Assembly (NCBI GenBank): GCA_964017185.1
Contig: OZ024884.1
Span: forward strand, 17,382,548 to 17,446,547
Length of the DNA stretch: 64,000 nucleotides
Source: Rugalucina vietnamica
Taxonomy: Eukaryota > Mollusca > Bivalvia > Lucinida > Lucinidae
Direction of reading: 5' to 3'
Shown here: positions 48,140 through 60,002 of the stretch, in pieces
Layout: every line of letters begins with the position of its first letter
Numbering within the stretch: the stretch's first letter is position 1
Position numbers and translations under genes: made by a program
The notes under the pieces: model-generated
The model's input: the letters and a program-made list of their open reading frames with translations, nothing else
Database searches by the model: none
Told to the model about the DNA's origin: nothing

Positions 48140-51100
48140 TCATGCGGTGCAGATGGGGCTCGTTAGCCTTGGAAGGCAACTCATCTAGGAGTTAAGCTAG
48201 TTCTCTACACAAAAATCTAGCTGGGCAGGGGGAACTCATTAGTCTTGGTTGACAGCCCTCCTAGGAGTTTACAGGTCTCTAAACAAAACCTAAGAAAGGG
48301 TAGATGGAGCTCTTCAGCTGTGGCCAGCAATTCATCTAGGAGAAGGAAACTCCAAAATCAAACCTGTGTGTCTGGATATGCCTAGTCCAGATATGCAAAG
48401 GCTGTTTCGGTAGATGGAGCGGAAGAAATCATCTGATTCAACGGTTCAGAAAGCGATACAGCAACATGTTGTGGAACATGCAGAGCGTGACAAGGCACTA
48501 AAGATGTTACGGTCATCCACTGCATCCAAACCCAACTCCAGACGTCTTGACCTGTGTCTTGCCTCTGGGCGCAGCTGGGCGAGGACTAGAGAGTGAGGTT
48601 GACGTTGCGCACCTCTTCCTCACTATAATCCAATTTCATAGCGCATGTCATCTTATTTCTCAACACACAAGCACTTGCATACACAACAATTTCATCACAC
48701 TTGCACCCACATACCTACAAAGTCCTGTGGCGATGGGCGAGTGGCGAAGCAGCAGGTGTAGGACACACTGGGAGCTGTAGTTGCAGACCTGCACACAGGC
48801 GGCTCAGTTCTAATGGTCGCTTTCTGTGAGGAGAAGCAGTAAGCAGAATTCGGCAGTCGGCTGAGTGACTGAGCAGACCTATTTAGGACCGCACTGCTCA
48901 CCCCCGTAGCATGGGGAAGGGGCTAGAAAAGGTGCCCTAAACAATTGCCTGCTTCAAACCCCCTGGCTGGTTAACCGCGATCAGCGGGGATCCCCTTAAG
49001 CGGTCGAAATACAAAGAAAAAAGCTAGAGTAATCCCCTTACGGATTGGCGCATGGAATATGCGCACTTTAATGGATAGTGCTGGGTCAGATAGACCACAG
49101 CGTAGAACGGCCCTTGTGGGCAGAGAACTTGGGAGGTATGATATACAGATAGCTGCATTGAGTGAGACTCGGTTCGCAGATGTTGGGGAGATCAAAGAAG
49201 TTGGTGCTGGATACACCTTCTTCTGGAGTGGACGCAAAAGTGAAGAGAGGCGTGAAGCAGGAGTTGGCTTTGCCATCAAAACAGAACTTGTTGGTAAGCT
49301 GTCAGGATTGCCAAAAGGCATTAATGACCGTCTAATGACATTGAGACTTCCTCTGTCAGGCAATAAACATGCAACTATTGTCAGTGCTTATGCACCCACA
49401 ATGACCAATCCAGATGAGGTCAAGGACAAGTTCTATGATGACCTAGACAATGTTATTTCTGCAACACCCCGCACAGACAAGCTTATCCTTCTTGGCGACT
49501 TTAATGCCAGAGTGGGTACAGACCACCAGACCTGGGAAGGAGTTATAGGTCCAGAAGGGGTTGGAAAGTGCAACAGCAATGGTCTCTTGCTTCTCAGGAA
49601 GTGTGCTGAACATGATCTTCTAATCACCAACACAGTCTTCCGTCTACCTAATAGGAACAAAACATCCTGGATGCATCCCCGTTCCAAACACTGGCATCTC
49701 ATAGACTATGTCATAGTGCGGAGAACAGACAGGCAGGATGTTAAAGTGACAAAGACTATGTGTGGTGCAGACTGCTGGACAGATCATAGACTGGTTGTCA
49801 GCAAACTCAACCTAAGAATACAGCCTGCGAGGCGACCTCAAGGCAAGAAAGCTCATATGAGACTGGATGTCTCAAAGCTGAATAAAGACAGCATGAGACA
49901 AGATTTCTTAACAGACATTTGCAACCAACTGGATGCAATGAATCTCAGTTCAGAGGACCCCGAAGAAAACTGGACAGTTTTCCATAAAACAGTTCTTTCT
50001 TCAGCTGCAAGCACCTTAGGCCATCCATCTCGCAAACATCAAGACTGGCAAGACTGGTTTGATGAGAATGATGATAAAATTCAGAGGCTTCTTGAAGAAA
50101 AGCACCATTTGCTCAAGGCACATCAAGATGATACTAGCTCAGTATCAAAGAAAGCAGCCTACAGCAACATTTGTAAGACAGTCCAGACCAAGCTTAGGGA
50201 CATGCAAGATTCCTGGCTGAGGAAGAAAACAGAAGAAATTCAGTCTTTTGCGGATAGAAAGGACATGAAGAAATTTCATGATGCACTGAAAACCATTTAT
50301 GGTCCAAAGAGTTCTGGAGCCACCACATTGCTCAGTGCAGATGGAAACACTCTTCTCACAGACAAAGAAGCTATCTTGGAAAGGTGGGCAGAACACTTCA
50401 ATAGTGTGCTTAATCGACCATCAAGCATCAATCAGAATGCAATCGACAGACTTCCACAGATAAAGTGCAATGTTCTGTTAGATGAATTTCCTACCGTTAC
50501 GGAAACAAGAAAAGAAGTTCAACAACTATCATCTGGCAAAGCCCCAGGTGCAGATGCAATTCCTGCCGAAGTTTACAAGGCTGGGGGGCTACCCATGGCA
50601 GAGAAACTGACAGAGTTGTTTCACTGTATGTGGAGGAAGGAGGCTATCCCACAAGAATTTAAGGATGCATCCATAATCCACCTATACAAGCGGAAAGGAA
50701 ATCCTCAAGTCTGTGACAATCACAGAGGCATCTCCCTCCTATCAATTGCTGGGAAGATACTTGCAAAACTTCTGTTAAATCGTCTGAATGCTCATCTTGA
50801 TCAGATGGGACTTATCCCAGAAAGTCAATGTGGATTCAGAAAAGACAGAGGGACAATAGACATGATCTTCACAGCAAGACAGCTTCAGGAGAAATGCCAA
50901 GAACAGAATGTAGATCTATACATGACGTTTGTTGACCTCACCAAAGCTTTTGACACTGTTAGTCGTGATGGACTCTGGAAAATCATGGCCAAGTTTGGCT
51001 GTCCACCTAGATTCATAGCTATGGTGCGGCAGTTTCATGATGACATGCAGGCACGTGTGCAAAATGATGGAGAGTTCTCTGAACCATTTGAAGTAACAAA

Positions 51101-52330
51101 TGGGGTCAAACAAGGCTGTGTTCTGGCACCAACACTGTTCAGCATGATGTTTTCTGCCATGCTTATGGATGCTTTTCAGGACAGTGACACTGGTTTTCCA
51201 ACCAGGTACCGTTTTGATGGCAACATATTCAACCTCAGAAGGTTGCAAGCCAAAACTAAGGTCCAGACTGATGTGCTAGATGAGCTCCTCTATGCATATG
51301 ATATGGATAAGAATGCCAACACAGAGGCAAAAATGCAAAGAGCCATGGATCAAGTCTCACAGTCATGTGATAACTATGATCTCACAATCAGCACAAAAAA
51401 GACAGAGGTTGTACACCAACCAGCCCCCGGAAAACCATATAATGAACCAACCATCACTGTGAATGGGCAAAAACTGAAAGTTGTTGACAAGTTCACCTAC
51501 CTGGGAAGCACTCTCTCCAGAGCAGTGCATATTGATGATGAGATCACTGCCAGAATTGCAAAAGCTAGTGTGGCATTCGGAAGACTCCGTGCAAATGTCT
51601 GGGAGCGAAATGGAATCAAGCTTGACACCAAGCTGAAAGTCTACAAGGCTGTGGTACTGCCAACCCTTTTGTATGCATGTGAGACCTGGACAGTATACCA
51701 ACGCCATGCAAAGAGACTTAACCATTTCCACTTAAGCTGTTTGAGAAAGTTGTTAAAAATCAAGTGGCAGGACAAGATTCCAGACACAGAGGTCCTGAGG
51801 AAAGCAGGGATGCAAAGCATGCATACAGTCTTAAAGCTAGCACAGCTAAGATGGACTGGCCATGTTATAAGAATGCCTGATGCGCGACTTCCAAAGAAAG
51901 TTTTCTATGGAGAACTACAGGAGGGAAAGCGCTCTCAAGGTGGCCAGAAGAAACGCTACAAAGACACCCTCAAAGCCTCTCTGAAGGATTTCGAAATACC
52001 AATGGGGTCCTGGGAACAGACTGCACAGGAGCGATCAAAGTGGCGAGGTCTCATCAACAAAGGAGCAGCTCTCTATGAAAAGAAGAGAATCTGTGAAGCT
52101 GAAAGAAAGCGAAGAGAGCGCAAAGCCAAAACAAATGTGCCACCAGCAGACTCTATGACATTGACTTGCTCTACTTGCAACCGACAGTTTAGAGCCAGAA
52201 TTGGCCTAGTCAGCCATCAAAGAACTCACCAACACACATCAGCACTATTCAAGAAATAATGATGGTCTTTCTCATTAGTGAGAGACGAACTATCATTCTC
52301 CGTCTCCCGCTGATTCATTTTTAGTCAGCG
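48140..52330 (+). mobile_element. Non-LTR retrotransposon (RTE/CFDP2-like), near full length
   Basis: A 5' region with about three imperfect ~75-bp units (GGGCTCGTTAGCC at 48157, GGAACTCATTAGTC at 48231, GGAGCTCTTCAGC at 48306) is followed by a short 60-codon frame at 48414-48596 and the long ORF at 49059. The 3' UTR is short. I see no poly-A tail or target duplication, so both boundaries are approximate. Base composition is richer in GC than the flanks, which fits recent arrival. Confidence 0.8.
49059..52259 (+). CDS. Endonuclease-reverse transcriptase polyprotein of a non-LTR element
   Basis: This is a 1066-codon intact frame. Residues 1-250 are an APE-like endonuclease, with LSETR, AYAP, LLGDFNARVG (D147, N149) and WTDHRLV (D242, H243). 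Residues about 480-800 are the reverse transcriptase, with SGKAPGADAIPAEVYK, GISLLSIAGK, ESQCGFRK, motif A FVDLTKAFDTV (D626) and NGVKQGCVLAP. The catalytic box reads YAYDMD at 745-750 where the family has YADDM; Tyr747 replaces an essential Asp. The C-terminus has a C2H2 knuckle (C1037, C1040, H1053, H1057). The endonuclease WN-M-RTL motif straddles the first ATG, and the frame is open upstream from a TAG near 48926. The natural protein therefore probably starts before 49059, with no ATG in between, implying a lost start or shift. Predicted inactive for reverse transcription. Confidence 0.93.
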   Translation: MRTLMDSAGSDRPQRRTALVGRELGRYDIQIAALSETRFADVGEIKEVGAGYTFFWSGRKSEERREAGVGFAIKTELVGKLSGLPKGINDRLMTLRLPLSGNKHATIVSAYAPTMTNPDEVKDKFYDDLDNVISATPRTDKLILLGDFNARVGTDHQTWEGVIGPEGVGKCNSNGLLLLRKCAEHDLLITNTVFRLPNRNKTSWMHPRSKHWHLIDYVIVRRTDRQDVKVTKTMCGADCWTDHRLVVSKLNLRIQPARRPQGKKAHMRLDVSKLNKDSMRQDFLTDICNQLDAMNLSSEDPEENWTVFHKTVLSSAASTLGHPSRKHQDWQDWFDENDDKIQRLLEEKHHLLKAHQDDTSSVSKKAAYSNICKTVQTKLRDMQDSWLRKKTEEIQSFADRKDMKKFHDALKTIYGPKSSGATTLLSADGNTLLTDKEAILERWAEHFNSVLNRPSSINQNAIDRLPQIKCNVLLDEFPTVTETRKEVQQLSSGKAPGADAIPAEVYKAGGLPMAEKLTELFHCMWRKEAIPQEFKDASIIHLYKRKGNPQVCDNHRGISLLSIAGKILAKLLLNRLNAHLDQMGLIPESQCGFRKDRGTIDMIFTARQLQEKCQEQNVDLYMTFVDLTKAFDTVSRDGLWKIMAKFGCPPRFIAMVRQFHDDMQARVQNDGEFSEPFEVTNGVKQGCVLAPTLFSMMFSAMLMDAFQDSDTGFPTRYRFDGNIFNLRRLQAKTKVQTDVLDELLYAYDMDKNANTEAKMQRAMDQVSQSCDNYDLTISTKKTEVVHQPAPGKPYNEPTITVNGQKLKVVDKFTYLGSTLSRAVHIDDEITARIAKASVAFGRLRANVWERNGIKLDTKLKVYKAVVLPTLLYACETWTVYQRHAKRLNHFHLSCLRKLLKIKWQDKIPDTEVLRKAGMQSMHTVLKLAQLRWTGHVIRMPDARLPKKVFYGELQEGKRSQGGQKKRYKDTLKASLKDFEIPMGSWEQTAQERSKWRGLINKGAALYEKKRICEAERKRRERKAKTNVPPADSMTLTCSTCNRQFRARIGLVSHQRTHQHTSALFKK

Positions 52331-53860
52331 GTTTGTACTGTGGTTTAACATCCCTGTCAAAAATTTTAGTCGTGTCGGGTCAGAACCACCGCTTCCTGGG
52401 TACATGTATTAACCGGTGGTATAGTGAAAGACATGTGCATACAGATCCGATAGTCAGGTTCCGGAAGGCTTGCCCGTGAACCTTGCGGTTATCGTACATG
52501 ACCCGGCTGAAGCTGTTGACCTTGTGCGTTTTATCTCGAGGGGGTGGGGGTGTAACTACCTATGTATGACATAGTAGGGATGTGCCGCCCCAATAGCCCC
52601 CCTTTTCAGCCTCGCCAGTATATGAATAGGCTTCAATTTTCAAGTAAAAGTATACGAATGGTCCCATTTTTTCACACAATAGCGCTAGATTCCCTGTGTG
52701 GTATATCAATGGCCCATCTTTTCTGGCACCCCTGTATATGGTATTTGCAAAGATTTCCTGTAACGAGACTCAGTCACGAGATATACGCCCTCCGGCAGTA
52801 TACACCCTCAGAATCGAGCTCATAATTTCTGCGCAGATGATACGAAGCAGCAATTAGTATATATGAATGGGTATAAAAATCAAAAGACAGTGTATGAATG
52901 GGTATAAAAATCAAAGGACAGTATATGAATGGGTCAATATTTTGATCAATCAAGTATATGAATGGGTCTATTTTTTCAATGACCAGGTATATGATTGGGG
53001 TAGGTGTCAGAAATTTGGGTCACACACCCGTACCACAATTACCCCTTCGTTACCCCCACCCTCCCCCCCTCCACCGAGCGTTTTATAAGTATTAGTGCAA
53101 CCCGACAAAAGAAAGGTTTCTTGCACCGCGGCAACTGTCAGAATACGATGGACAAAACTATATATACGACTACACATGAAATATAGTGAGAAAACACGCT
53201 CTTTCCATCAATTCACAGATTGATCAGCATTGGTTCGACCGCTTAGTCGATAAGCGCACATACATGTATAAAATGGACATCCTAGATACAACATACATGT
53301 AGTTTACAATGTATCAGCTTGTGACTATGCAATGCCTGGATAGCACCAGCCTGATCGGCAACCCAAAACGGATGGAAACTGGTAAACAATTTTGAGAAAT
53401 CCCCAGTTAAAAGACGTTTGTTTGTCAGTGTATGATGTACAAATCTATCTCGGGTTAGGCAAGAAATGTCTATTTATAGACAGCCTTCTATAAATAAATG
53501 AATCAACTATGTGACACGTACATGGTGATTTATTATGTCGTTCAGATTGCATGTTGACTTCCACAGTGTTAATATGTAATGTGTCTAAACTGTCGTGTGC
53601 TCTAAACAAAAAGAAAGGTGTTGCCGTTTAGGCTTCAATTTGTCTCTAAAACATTTTTTGTTGTCCGTTTTGACAGGATTCAATCGATAACCATCAACCT
53701 TTTTTCCGTTTATACCCTAGAACCTAGCTAGGGTAATGTTTGAAGGAGGTATATTCTCCTGTTATTGTTGCTTTGAATGCATTTTTGAATAGTTTTAACC
53801 ATCCCATAAATTGTTCAGGTGGGCTGCTCTGGATATTTTTGGTCTGATAGATGGAATTAC
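52331..53860. other. Stretch without gene
   Basis: It contains a local direct repeat of TATATGAATGGGT phrases at about 52620-53000 (five or more copies spaced 30-60 bp) and a C-rich patch at 53040-53075. I see nothing coding. Confidence 0.5.
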
Positions 53861-54410
53861 AGACACTTCGGCACCACTACGACTTCGGCACCTAGACAAA
53901 TCGGACTCTAGTCAAATCGGCCCCAGTCATTTCGGCCTCAGTCACTTCGGCCCTTAGATGCATCGGCACCACTGTCATATCGGCCCCACTTTTATTTCGA
54001 CACCTAGTCTACTCGGCACCACGTTTTTTCGCTACTGTAGATCCGACATATTTTATCAGTCTTCTATCTATCGTTTGTGGTTGCTCAGTCCGGTATGGGT
54101 CTAACACTTATTCATTAGATGGAACAGAAACTCAGCAATAACGCCTAAAAACAATTTGTGTTTAATCTTCATGCTTTCTTTCCTTTTATTTAAACTTGTA
54201 ACAAATAAGAAACAATAATGAAATGATTCGAGGGTCCGAAGTGACTAGGGTCCGAAGTGACTAGGGTCCGAAGTGACTAGGGTCCTAAGTGACTAGGGTC
54301 AGAAGTGACTTTGGTATTTTTCTAAAGTGGTGCCGATTTTGTACTGGGGCCGATTTGACTAGGGTCCGATTTGTCTAGGTGCCGAATTCGTAGTGGTGCC
54401 GAAGTGTCCG
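53861..54410. mobile_element. TCGGCAC-saturated element with ~62-bp inverted ends
   Basis: The ends are nearly perfect inverted repeats: ACACTTCGGCACCACTACGA and onward through CACCTAGACAAATCGGAC to AAATCGGCCCC. They are flanked by ATTAC at 53856-53860 and 54411-54415. Inside, CTTCGGCAC/GTGCCGA words dominate, and GGGTCCGAAGTGACTA is repeated in tandem about five times at 54231-54310. The element is 550 bp and non-coding. Confidence 0.85.
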
Positions 54411-54473
54411 ATTACCGATACACACCATGTTCTGAGCTACCATTGGAAATACGCATTCAATACAAAAAATAAA

Positions 54474-54620
54474 AAGTAGGGAATGATCAGGAAAAGGCGC
54501 AATCAGAAAGAAATTCCCACTCCAATAACCGAGATGGGAAAAACTAAATTGACAATTATGTACTTATACTTAGAAAACATATCGTAAGCCAAGTGAGCAA
54601 CTATTTCCCAATAGGCGGCA
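54474..54620 (-). repeat. Dispersed ~180-bp repeat, copy 4
   Basis: Reverse copy with AATGATCAGGAAAAGGCGCA, CACTCCAATAACCGAGATGG and CATATCGTAAGCC. The family 5' end is missing past 54620. Confidence 0.8.
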
Positions 54621-54929
54621 ACGCAGTTGCGATATGAAAACGTACATACGGTTCAAACAGCACAACATTCGACTTAAATACATAAAACAAATGGAACCAC
54701 AACAGAAGTATCGCCTTGGAACGATCAGTTATATAAAATTACTTGGGGGGAGGGGCTAAAACCGTTTTACAGGCGCCTAACCTCACCCTCATCTTTTGCC
54801 CTGGTTCACAACAATTAGTTAGTTGTTCGGTCCTGCTTTAAGATGGCCACTGATCATATATGTTATCATGTGACGTAAAATGTCAAGAAAAAATAATGAT
54901 AAAATAAACACTCGGAGCAAAAAAGTGGG

Positions 54930-56060
54930 AAAATTAAAGAGGTATACCTACAAAAGTTCTTCTATATCGGCCTCTGGCGATCCTAAATAGCAGCAAATGG
55001 TGCTTTATGATTGCTTAGTCGTTATTCTATTTGCTGGTATTCAGATAATCAAATATTATGGCTTAAAGTATTAATATTTTGATGAATGCATAGAAAGTAG
55101 TGGAAAATGCGAAAATTTAAATGGTGTAAACATACAAAAAATATTGTTTCTTGGCCTGCTCATAAAGACCTGCAAATTGCGTTAAATGATTGCTGAGACA
55201 ATTATCTTTCGGTGTGAAATCGGAAAAAAATCATATAATTTCAAGTTTTAAAATAAGATTGAAAACATAAATAATTGAAGAAAAATTGATGCTAAAAAAG
55301 AGGTATACCTACAAAATAATCTTGTATCTTGGCCTCTGATGACCTAAAATAGCTGAAAATGGTGTCAAATGATTGGTTGACTTTGTTCTATTAGCTCTAA
55401 GCCATGTATGTAAATAATATGACTCAAAGTGATTATAAGGTTTATCCAGGCATAGAAGATGGAGGAAAAATTCGGAAAAAATAAAGGGGTATACGTACAA
55501 AAGTTCTTGTTTCTAGTCAACCATTGATTATAAAGAGCATAAACATGGCATCAAATAATTGTGCAGACACTTGTCTATTGGTATGTAGTCAGACAAGTTA
55601 ATCAAATTACTTCAAATTTCAACACTATTTTTGAAAAAATAAATACTTATAGAAAAATTGAGGAAACAATGAAGTGGTATACTTTCAAAAGTTCTTATAT
55701 CTCGGACTCTGTCTAACTTAAATAGCTGAAATGGTGTCAAAATTGCTTTGACCTGAAATGGTGTCAAAAATTGCTTTGACTAAGATCAATGTATGCATAA
55801 AATATAGGAAAAATACGTGGTACCAATAAAGGAGCATACATACAAAAGTCCATGTATCATCGTCTCAGATGGCCATAAAGAGCTAAAAGCGGTGTAAAAT
55901 GTTGTCTAAGACAATTGTCTATTGTTATATGTTCAAATAAATTAATCATGTGATTTCAATTTTCAAAAATATTTATAAAAACGTAAATGATAAGAAAAAA
56001 AAGGAAAAAATATAGGAGTATACTTATAAAAGTTAGATATATAAATCGTGTGACTTTAAC
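54930..56060. repeat. Old tandem array, ~180-bp unit, 6-7 copies
   Basis: The phrase GAGGTATACCTACAAAAGTT or a decayed form recurs at about 54939, 55120, 55299, 55483, 55671, 55839 and 56010, each followed by TTGGCCTCTG and CTAAATAGC-type text. Copies are strongly diverged and AT-rich, so the array is ancient. No open frame is conserved between units. Confidence 0.8.
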
Positions 56061-56766
56061 TGTCAACAATTCCAAGAAATAAGAACAAATTGCGGAAAAA
56101 AGGAATTGACTCCAATATTACCTATATACCGGCTGCTAAGTGACTTATACGGCTTCAAATGGCTTCCAATTATATGCATTGCTAAGGCACTGCACTGTTG
56201 CCTGTGATATATAGAATAATAATTATAATAACTTATAGTTTCATTTAAATCGGATTAATACTTCGGAAATTTTTAGACAGGACTTATCTCCTACTTAAGC
56301 AAGGTCTATTAACATTAATGTTATATCGAGGTATGCTGGCTGGTGCTAAACTTAATTATGGCGTCCTATTTCATAATTGTTTCAGCAGCTATTTTAAGTT
56401 GAAATAAAATGTAAATGGTTTTGGGTACAGATGAACCGGAACCGTATTTGCAGTTACATGTACAATTAAAGTTTTAAATGGATGAGTTGTCTATATACGT
56501 GTGTTAATACCAATTTCTCTGTTTTTGTGATCCAGAAAATCATCTTAGTTGTTCACCCGTTGTTTGAGTTGGAACAATTAAAATTCAACTCATTTTCACT
56601 CTGATCTTGCACCCAATGCGTGCGTGCCACAGCTACTATCAACGCCTTAAAGGTTGAACAGGTTTATCCTGACTTACACTGCAGTAACATATATATGAAT
56701 ATTTTCCCTATTTCTTTTAGTGGACACTGTATATACATTGTAGTCGCGTTTGTTTAACCAAGCCTC

Positions 56767-56808
56767 CACGCATCATCATCTTCTTCATCATCATCATCAT
56801 CATCGTCG

Positions 56809-56871
<63 letters not shown>
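56767..56871. repeat. (CAT)n microsatellite
   Basis: About 33 CAT/ATC units with a few interruptions. The poly-His and poly-Met frames it yields are artefacts. Confidence 0.95.
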
Positions 56872-58729
56872 CTTTCATGAACATTCTGCAGGGGTTCAAG
56901 GAAAATCAGACTACAAGTTTAATCGACATTCTGCGTTGGGTGCAAGGTAAAGCCGACTGTGATTTATAGATATTTAAACAAATTTTGAGCGTTATGACTA
57001 GTCATCTTTGAAACATAAGATAATCTACCCAATATTAAAAACATCTAGCAGACATAGAAAAGAAAAGAGTATAGAACGATTATAATCTATATGTTATTGA
57101 CTCAATGAAAAGTTACTAAGTTCACGTAACCATTAACAGACTTCTGTCGGTATTTCAGGCATAGATACTTCTGTTGTGCTCGCTGCCTATGGTTTTGGTT
57201 GGGACTAGCCAGATGGCTACCTTGTTGGCAAAGAGCTTGTCATTCTGCTCTTCGAGTGTGGTGTGGGAAAAATATTTTTTTATGTATTTTCCTTCCCAAC
57301 CGGTGTCTATGTTGGGACTTCAGATTTGATTTCATCAATTCCTGGTCATAGAATCTCAACCATATTGAAAACAGGGCTAATCACAGCCATATTCATTATA
57401 CGCACTCTTTGACATTTGTCAGATGCTTCCATTAGAAATGTATAGAGAAATTGCAATTGAAATTAACACCTACGAGTTTGATCCTAGATTCCTCCACCTG
57501 ATGAAATAATTCAAACCGATTCGGCGGCGGAAGTGTTATGTGGAAAATGACGATGTTAGAAAATACGGTTTTCCAATTATAAAAAATTGCGAAAATCATA
57601 CATTACATGTTCATCACATGCCCTAAAGATCCATGGCTATTGAATTAAATGTGTTCTGGCACTTAATCAATTTTCCGTTTACCAGAATCATAAATAACAC
57701 TTAGAGTAAAGATTAAGATTAAGTTTATCTTTTACAAATATTGAAATTTTAGTGGTGGTTTCTTTTCATTGACGCTTAGAACTTCAACCGGTGCAGGGCC
57801 ATACGCAGTAATATATAAAATAAAATAAAATTAAAAAAAACTAAAACCAGATCTTTTAAGAGCAATGGGCATGTAAATAAGAAAGAGGATGGGCCATACC
57901 ATGGATTAGGCTACTTAAGCCACTTGAGATACTTAAACCCTTTAGATTTGGCAACATGGAGCCGAAGAGAATTACTGCACCTTTCAATAGAATAGTATAT
58001 TATCCAAATGGTGTTAAATATATTAAATGTTGGTTAGAAAATGTATCTAAATCGATATACCCCGGGGGCTAATTTGATCTACCTTGCACCCCCAGGGTAA
58101 TTTTTCACGGGTGCCAAATCGTTCATTGAGACCCCAGACCCCATGCATGGTTAGTTGTAGTATGTAATTGCAATTAATACATATCTAAATAATTTTGTGA
58201 AGCATACCCTTGCTAAGTTTATTGAGTTACCTGTAAAAATAAAATCAAAAGTAAACATATATTGTAGCGAGTACGTTTTGGGACATCCTGTATATCATAG
58301 AAAGAAAAGCAAAAGAAAAATATTTTATACAAAAAAACAAGCCAGAATCGAGTTCAATATTAAATACGCTAGTGGAGATGCCAATTTACCTATAGAACTG
58401 ACGGCTTTTCTGTAACTAGCATCTAGTAAAAATACAACATGAAGTATAGGGAAAATCCCGCCCACATTTGCAAACTCTTGGCGTGAGTCTCTATGGTAAA
58501 TTATGACTTCGTTACGTTTATTTATCCAATCAATAATTAAACGCAACGTAACGTTTTCCCGACGTTACCGTTTAACCTTGACAACATCTTTATTATGAAC
58601 ATTGGCACGGATATCAAATGGATTAGAATATACATGTAATAGAGTCTAACATGAAACCGGTTAGCCAACATTGAATTTCTTTGGTAAATTTGATAATTTG
58701 TTCTAAATAATAATATATTTATATATTAC
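56872..58729. other. Stretch without recognised gene
   Basis: No domain-bearing frame is seen. If the small exon at 58730 is real, downstream exons of that gene should lie here or to the left on the minus strand, but I cannot identify them. Confidence 0.4.
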
Positions 58730-58786
58730 CTTGGTGATTGATTAGACGCTAAACTCGCATCGGGAATTTCATCTGCAGCCATAAGT
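58730..58786 (-). CDS. Candidate 57-base first coding exon, unknown gene
   Basis: On the minus strand the acceptor TTTGTCCTTTTCAG is followed by ACTT-ATG and 17 codons reading MAADEIPDASLASNQSP. The exon closes with AG at the strong donor AAG, then GTAATATA. The acceptor, start codon, open frame and donor all fit within 57 bases with GC content above the AT-rich flanks. This would be a non-first exon carrying the initiator ATG, leaving codon phase 2. No partner exon was identified, so the gene is unknown and the call could be chance. Confidence 0.4.
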
Positions 58787-60002
58787 CTGAAAAGGACAAA
58801 ACATAAAAATTATCCGTGTACAACAAGCATGCTTTACATAAAAAAATTCATTTAAAATTGTTAAATTAGGGGCAACAAAACCTACCGTCTGGCCAGAATA
58901 ATTTTGCGTATGTTTTGGTCAACGTTTAGCTTTTTACAGTTAAGGGTTTGGTCACACTATCACTTACGGATACTTATGATATCAAAGACAGCAATGTGTC
59001 TCAAAACAGTAATCAAAATATTGCAGTTTCAATTAAAAAGTTGATAATACAAAAGTCAAGTGGCAGCCGTTCTCTTTATTTAAAATATTGATTCTGGATA
59101 ATTGTCAAAATTAAAATGTAAATGAAATGTATTTTATTACAATTTAGGAGACATTTGGCCTAGGGGATTTTTAAGGCCTAGTATCGGCCTCATGTGTTGG
59201 TAAAAATGAATTTTGGAATTTTGAGGATAAAGGTATTGCAAATAGCAGGTATACTTCCCTGCTTATAAATTCTAGCATAACCACCACATTCAAATTACAT
59301 ATGTTGCCATGGCAACGCCCCGAAAAGCATAGAAATACCACTTTTTTGCAATTTTGGGTCTATTTTTCACCATTCAACATCATTTTTAACTACCGGCCCA
59401 CTCGACAAACAATTTCTTATTATGAAATAATTATGAAATATCGTCCAGTGATATTGTATGCTAAGTATCATTTTGTTCGTCGTGTGGGCTGGCACTTAAA
59501 GATAAAAAAAATGTGTTCCGAAATGGTAAAAAATGGACCAAAAAGTACAAAATGTGCTCTATCTATGGTTCCTCTGGGCATTGCCATGGTAATGAAGTAT
59601 TTGTTCTTGTTTTTAATAAATGAGACATATGGCTGTTTTAAGGAATAGTTTTCTCACCTACATTCCAAAATGTCTATTTTTTAGCAAAATCTGAGGCCAA
59701 AATCAGGCGTTAAATGCCCTAAAAGTGAATTGTAAAATATCTGAATTTCGTCATTCAAATGAATTCTTACGAACACCACGTGTAACAAATCCAATCAAAA
59801 TGATATCGCAATAATGATTGCAATTGTAAATATGCTTTCTGCGATGTTCCGAACATATTTCAATTGTTTTATGCTTTAGTGTGATTTCACGAAATGAGCT
59901 GTAAATGTACTTTTAAGGTTTTAAATTAGTCCATTTTCTATTTAAGGTAAATTATCTTACTGGTAACTTGATAATGTAATATAATAACACAATTCCATTA
60001 CA
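58787..60002. other. Stretch without recognised gene
   Basis: The 115-codon frame at 59301-59648 lies between two inverted GTTGCCATGG/CCATGGTAAT phrases and shows no protein similarity I recognise. Confidence 0.45.

Noticed and set aside
48971-49363. 130-codon minus-strand frame opposite the retrotransposon ORF
   Set aside because: It is antisense to the clear endonuclease frame and has no motif.
56717-56950. Poly-Met and poly-His frames
   Set aside because: They translate the CAT microsatellite.
59301-59648. 115-codon frame as a gene
   Set aside because: It is bounded by inverted CCATGG phrases, is AT-rich and has no recognisable similarity.
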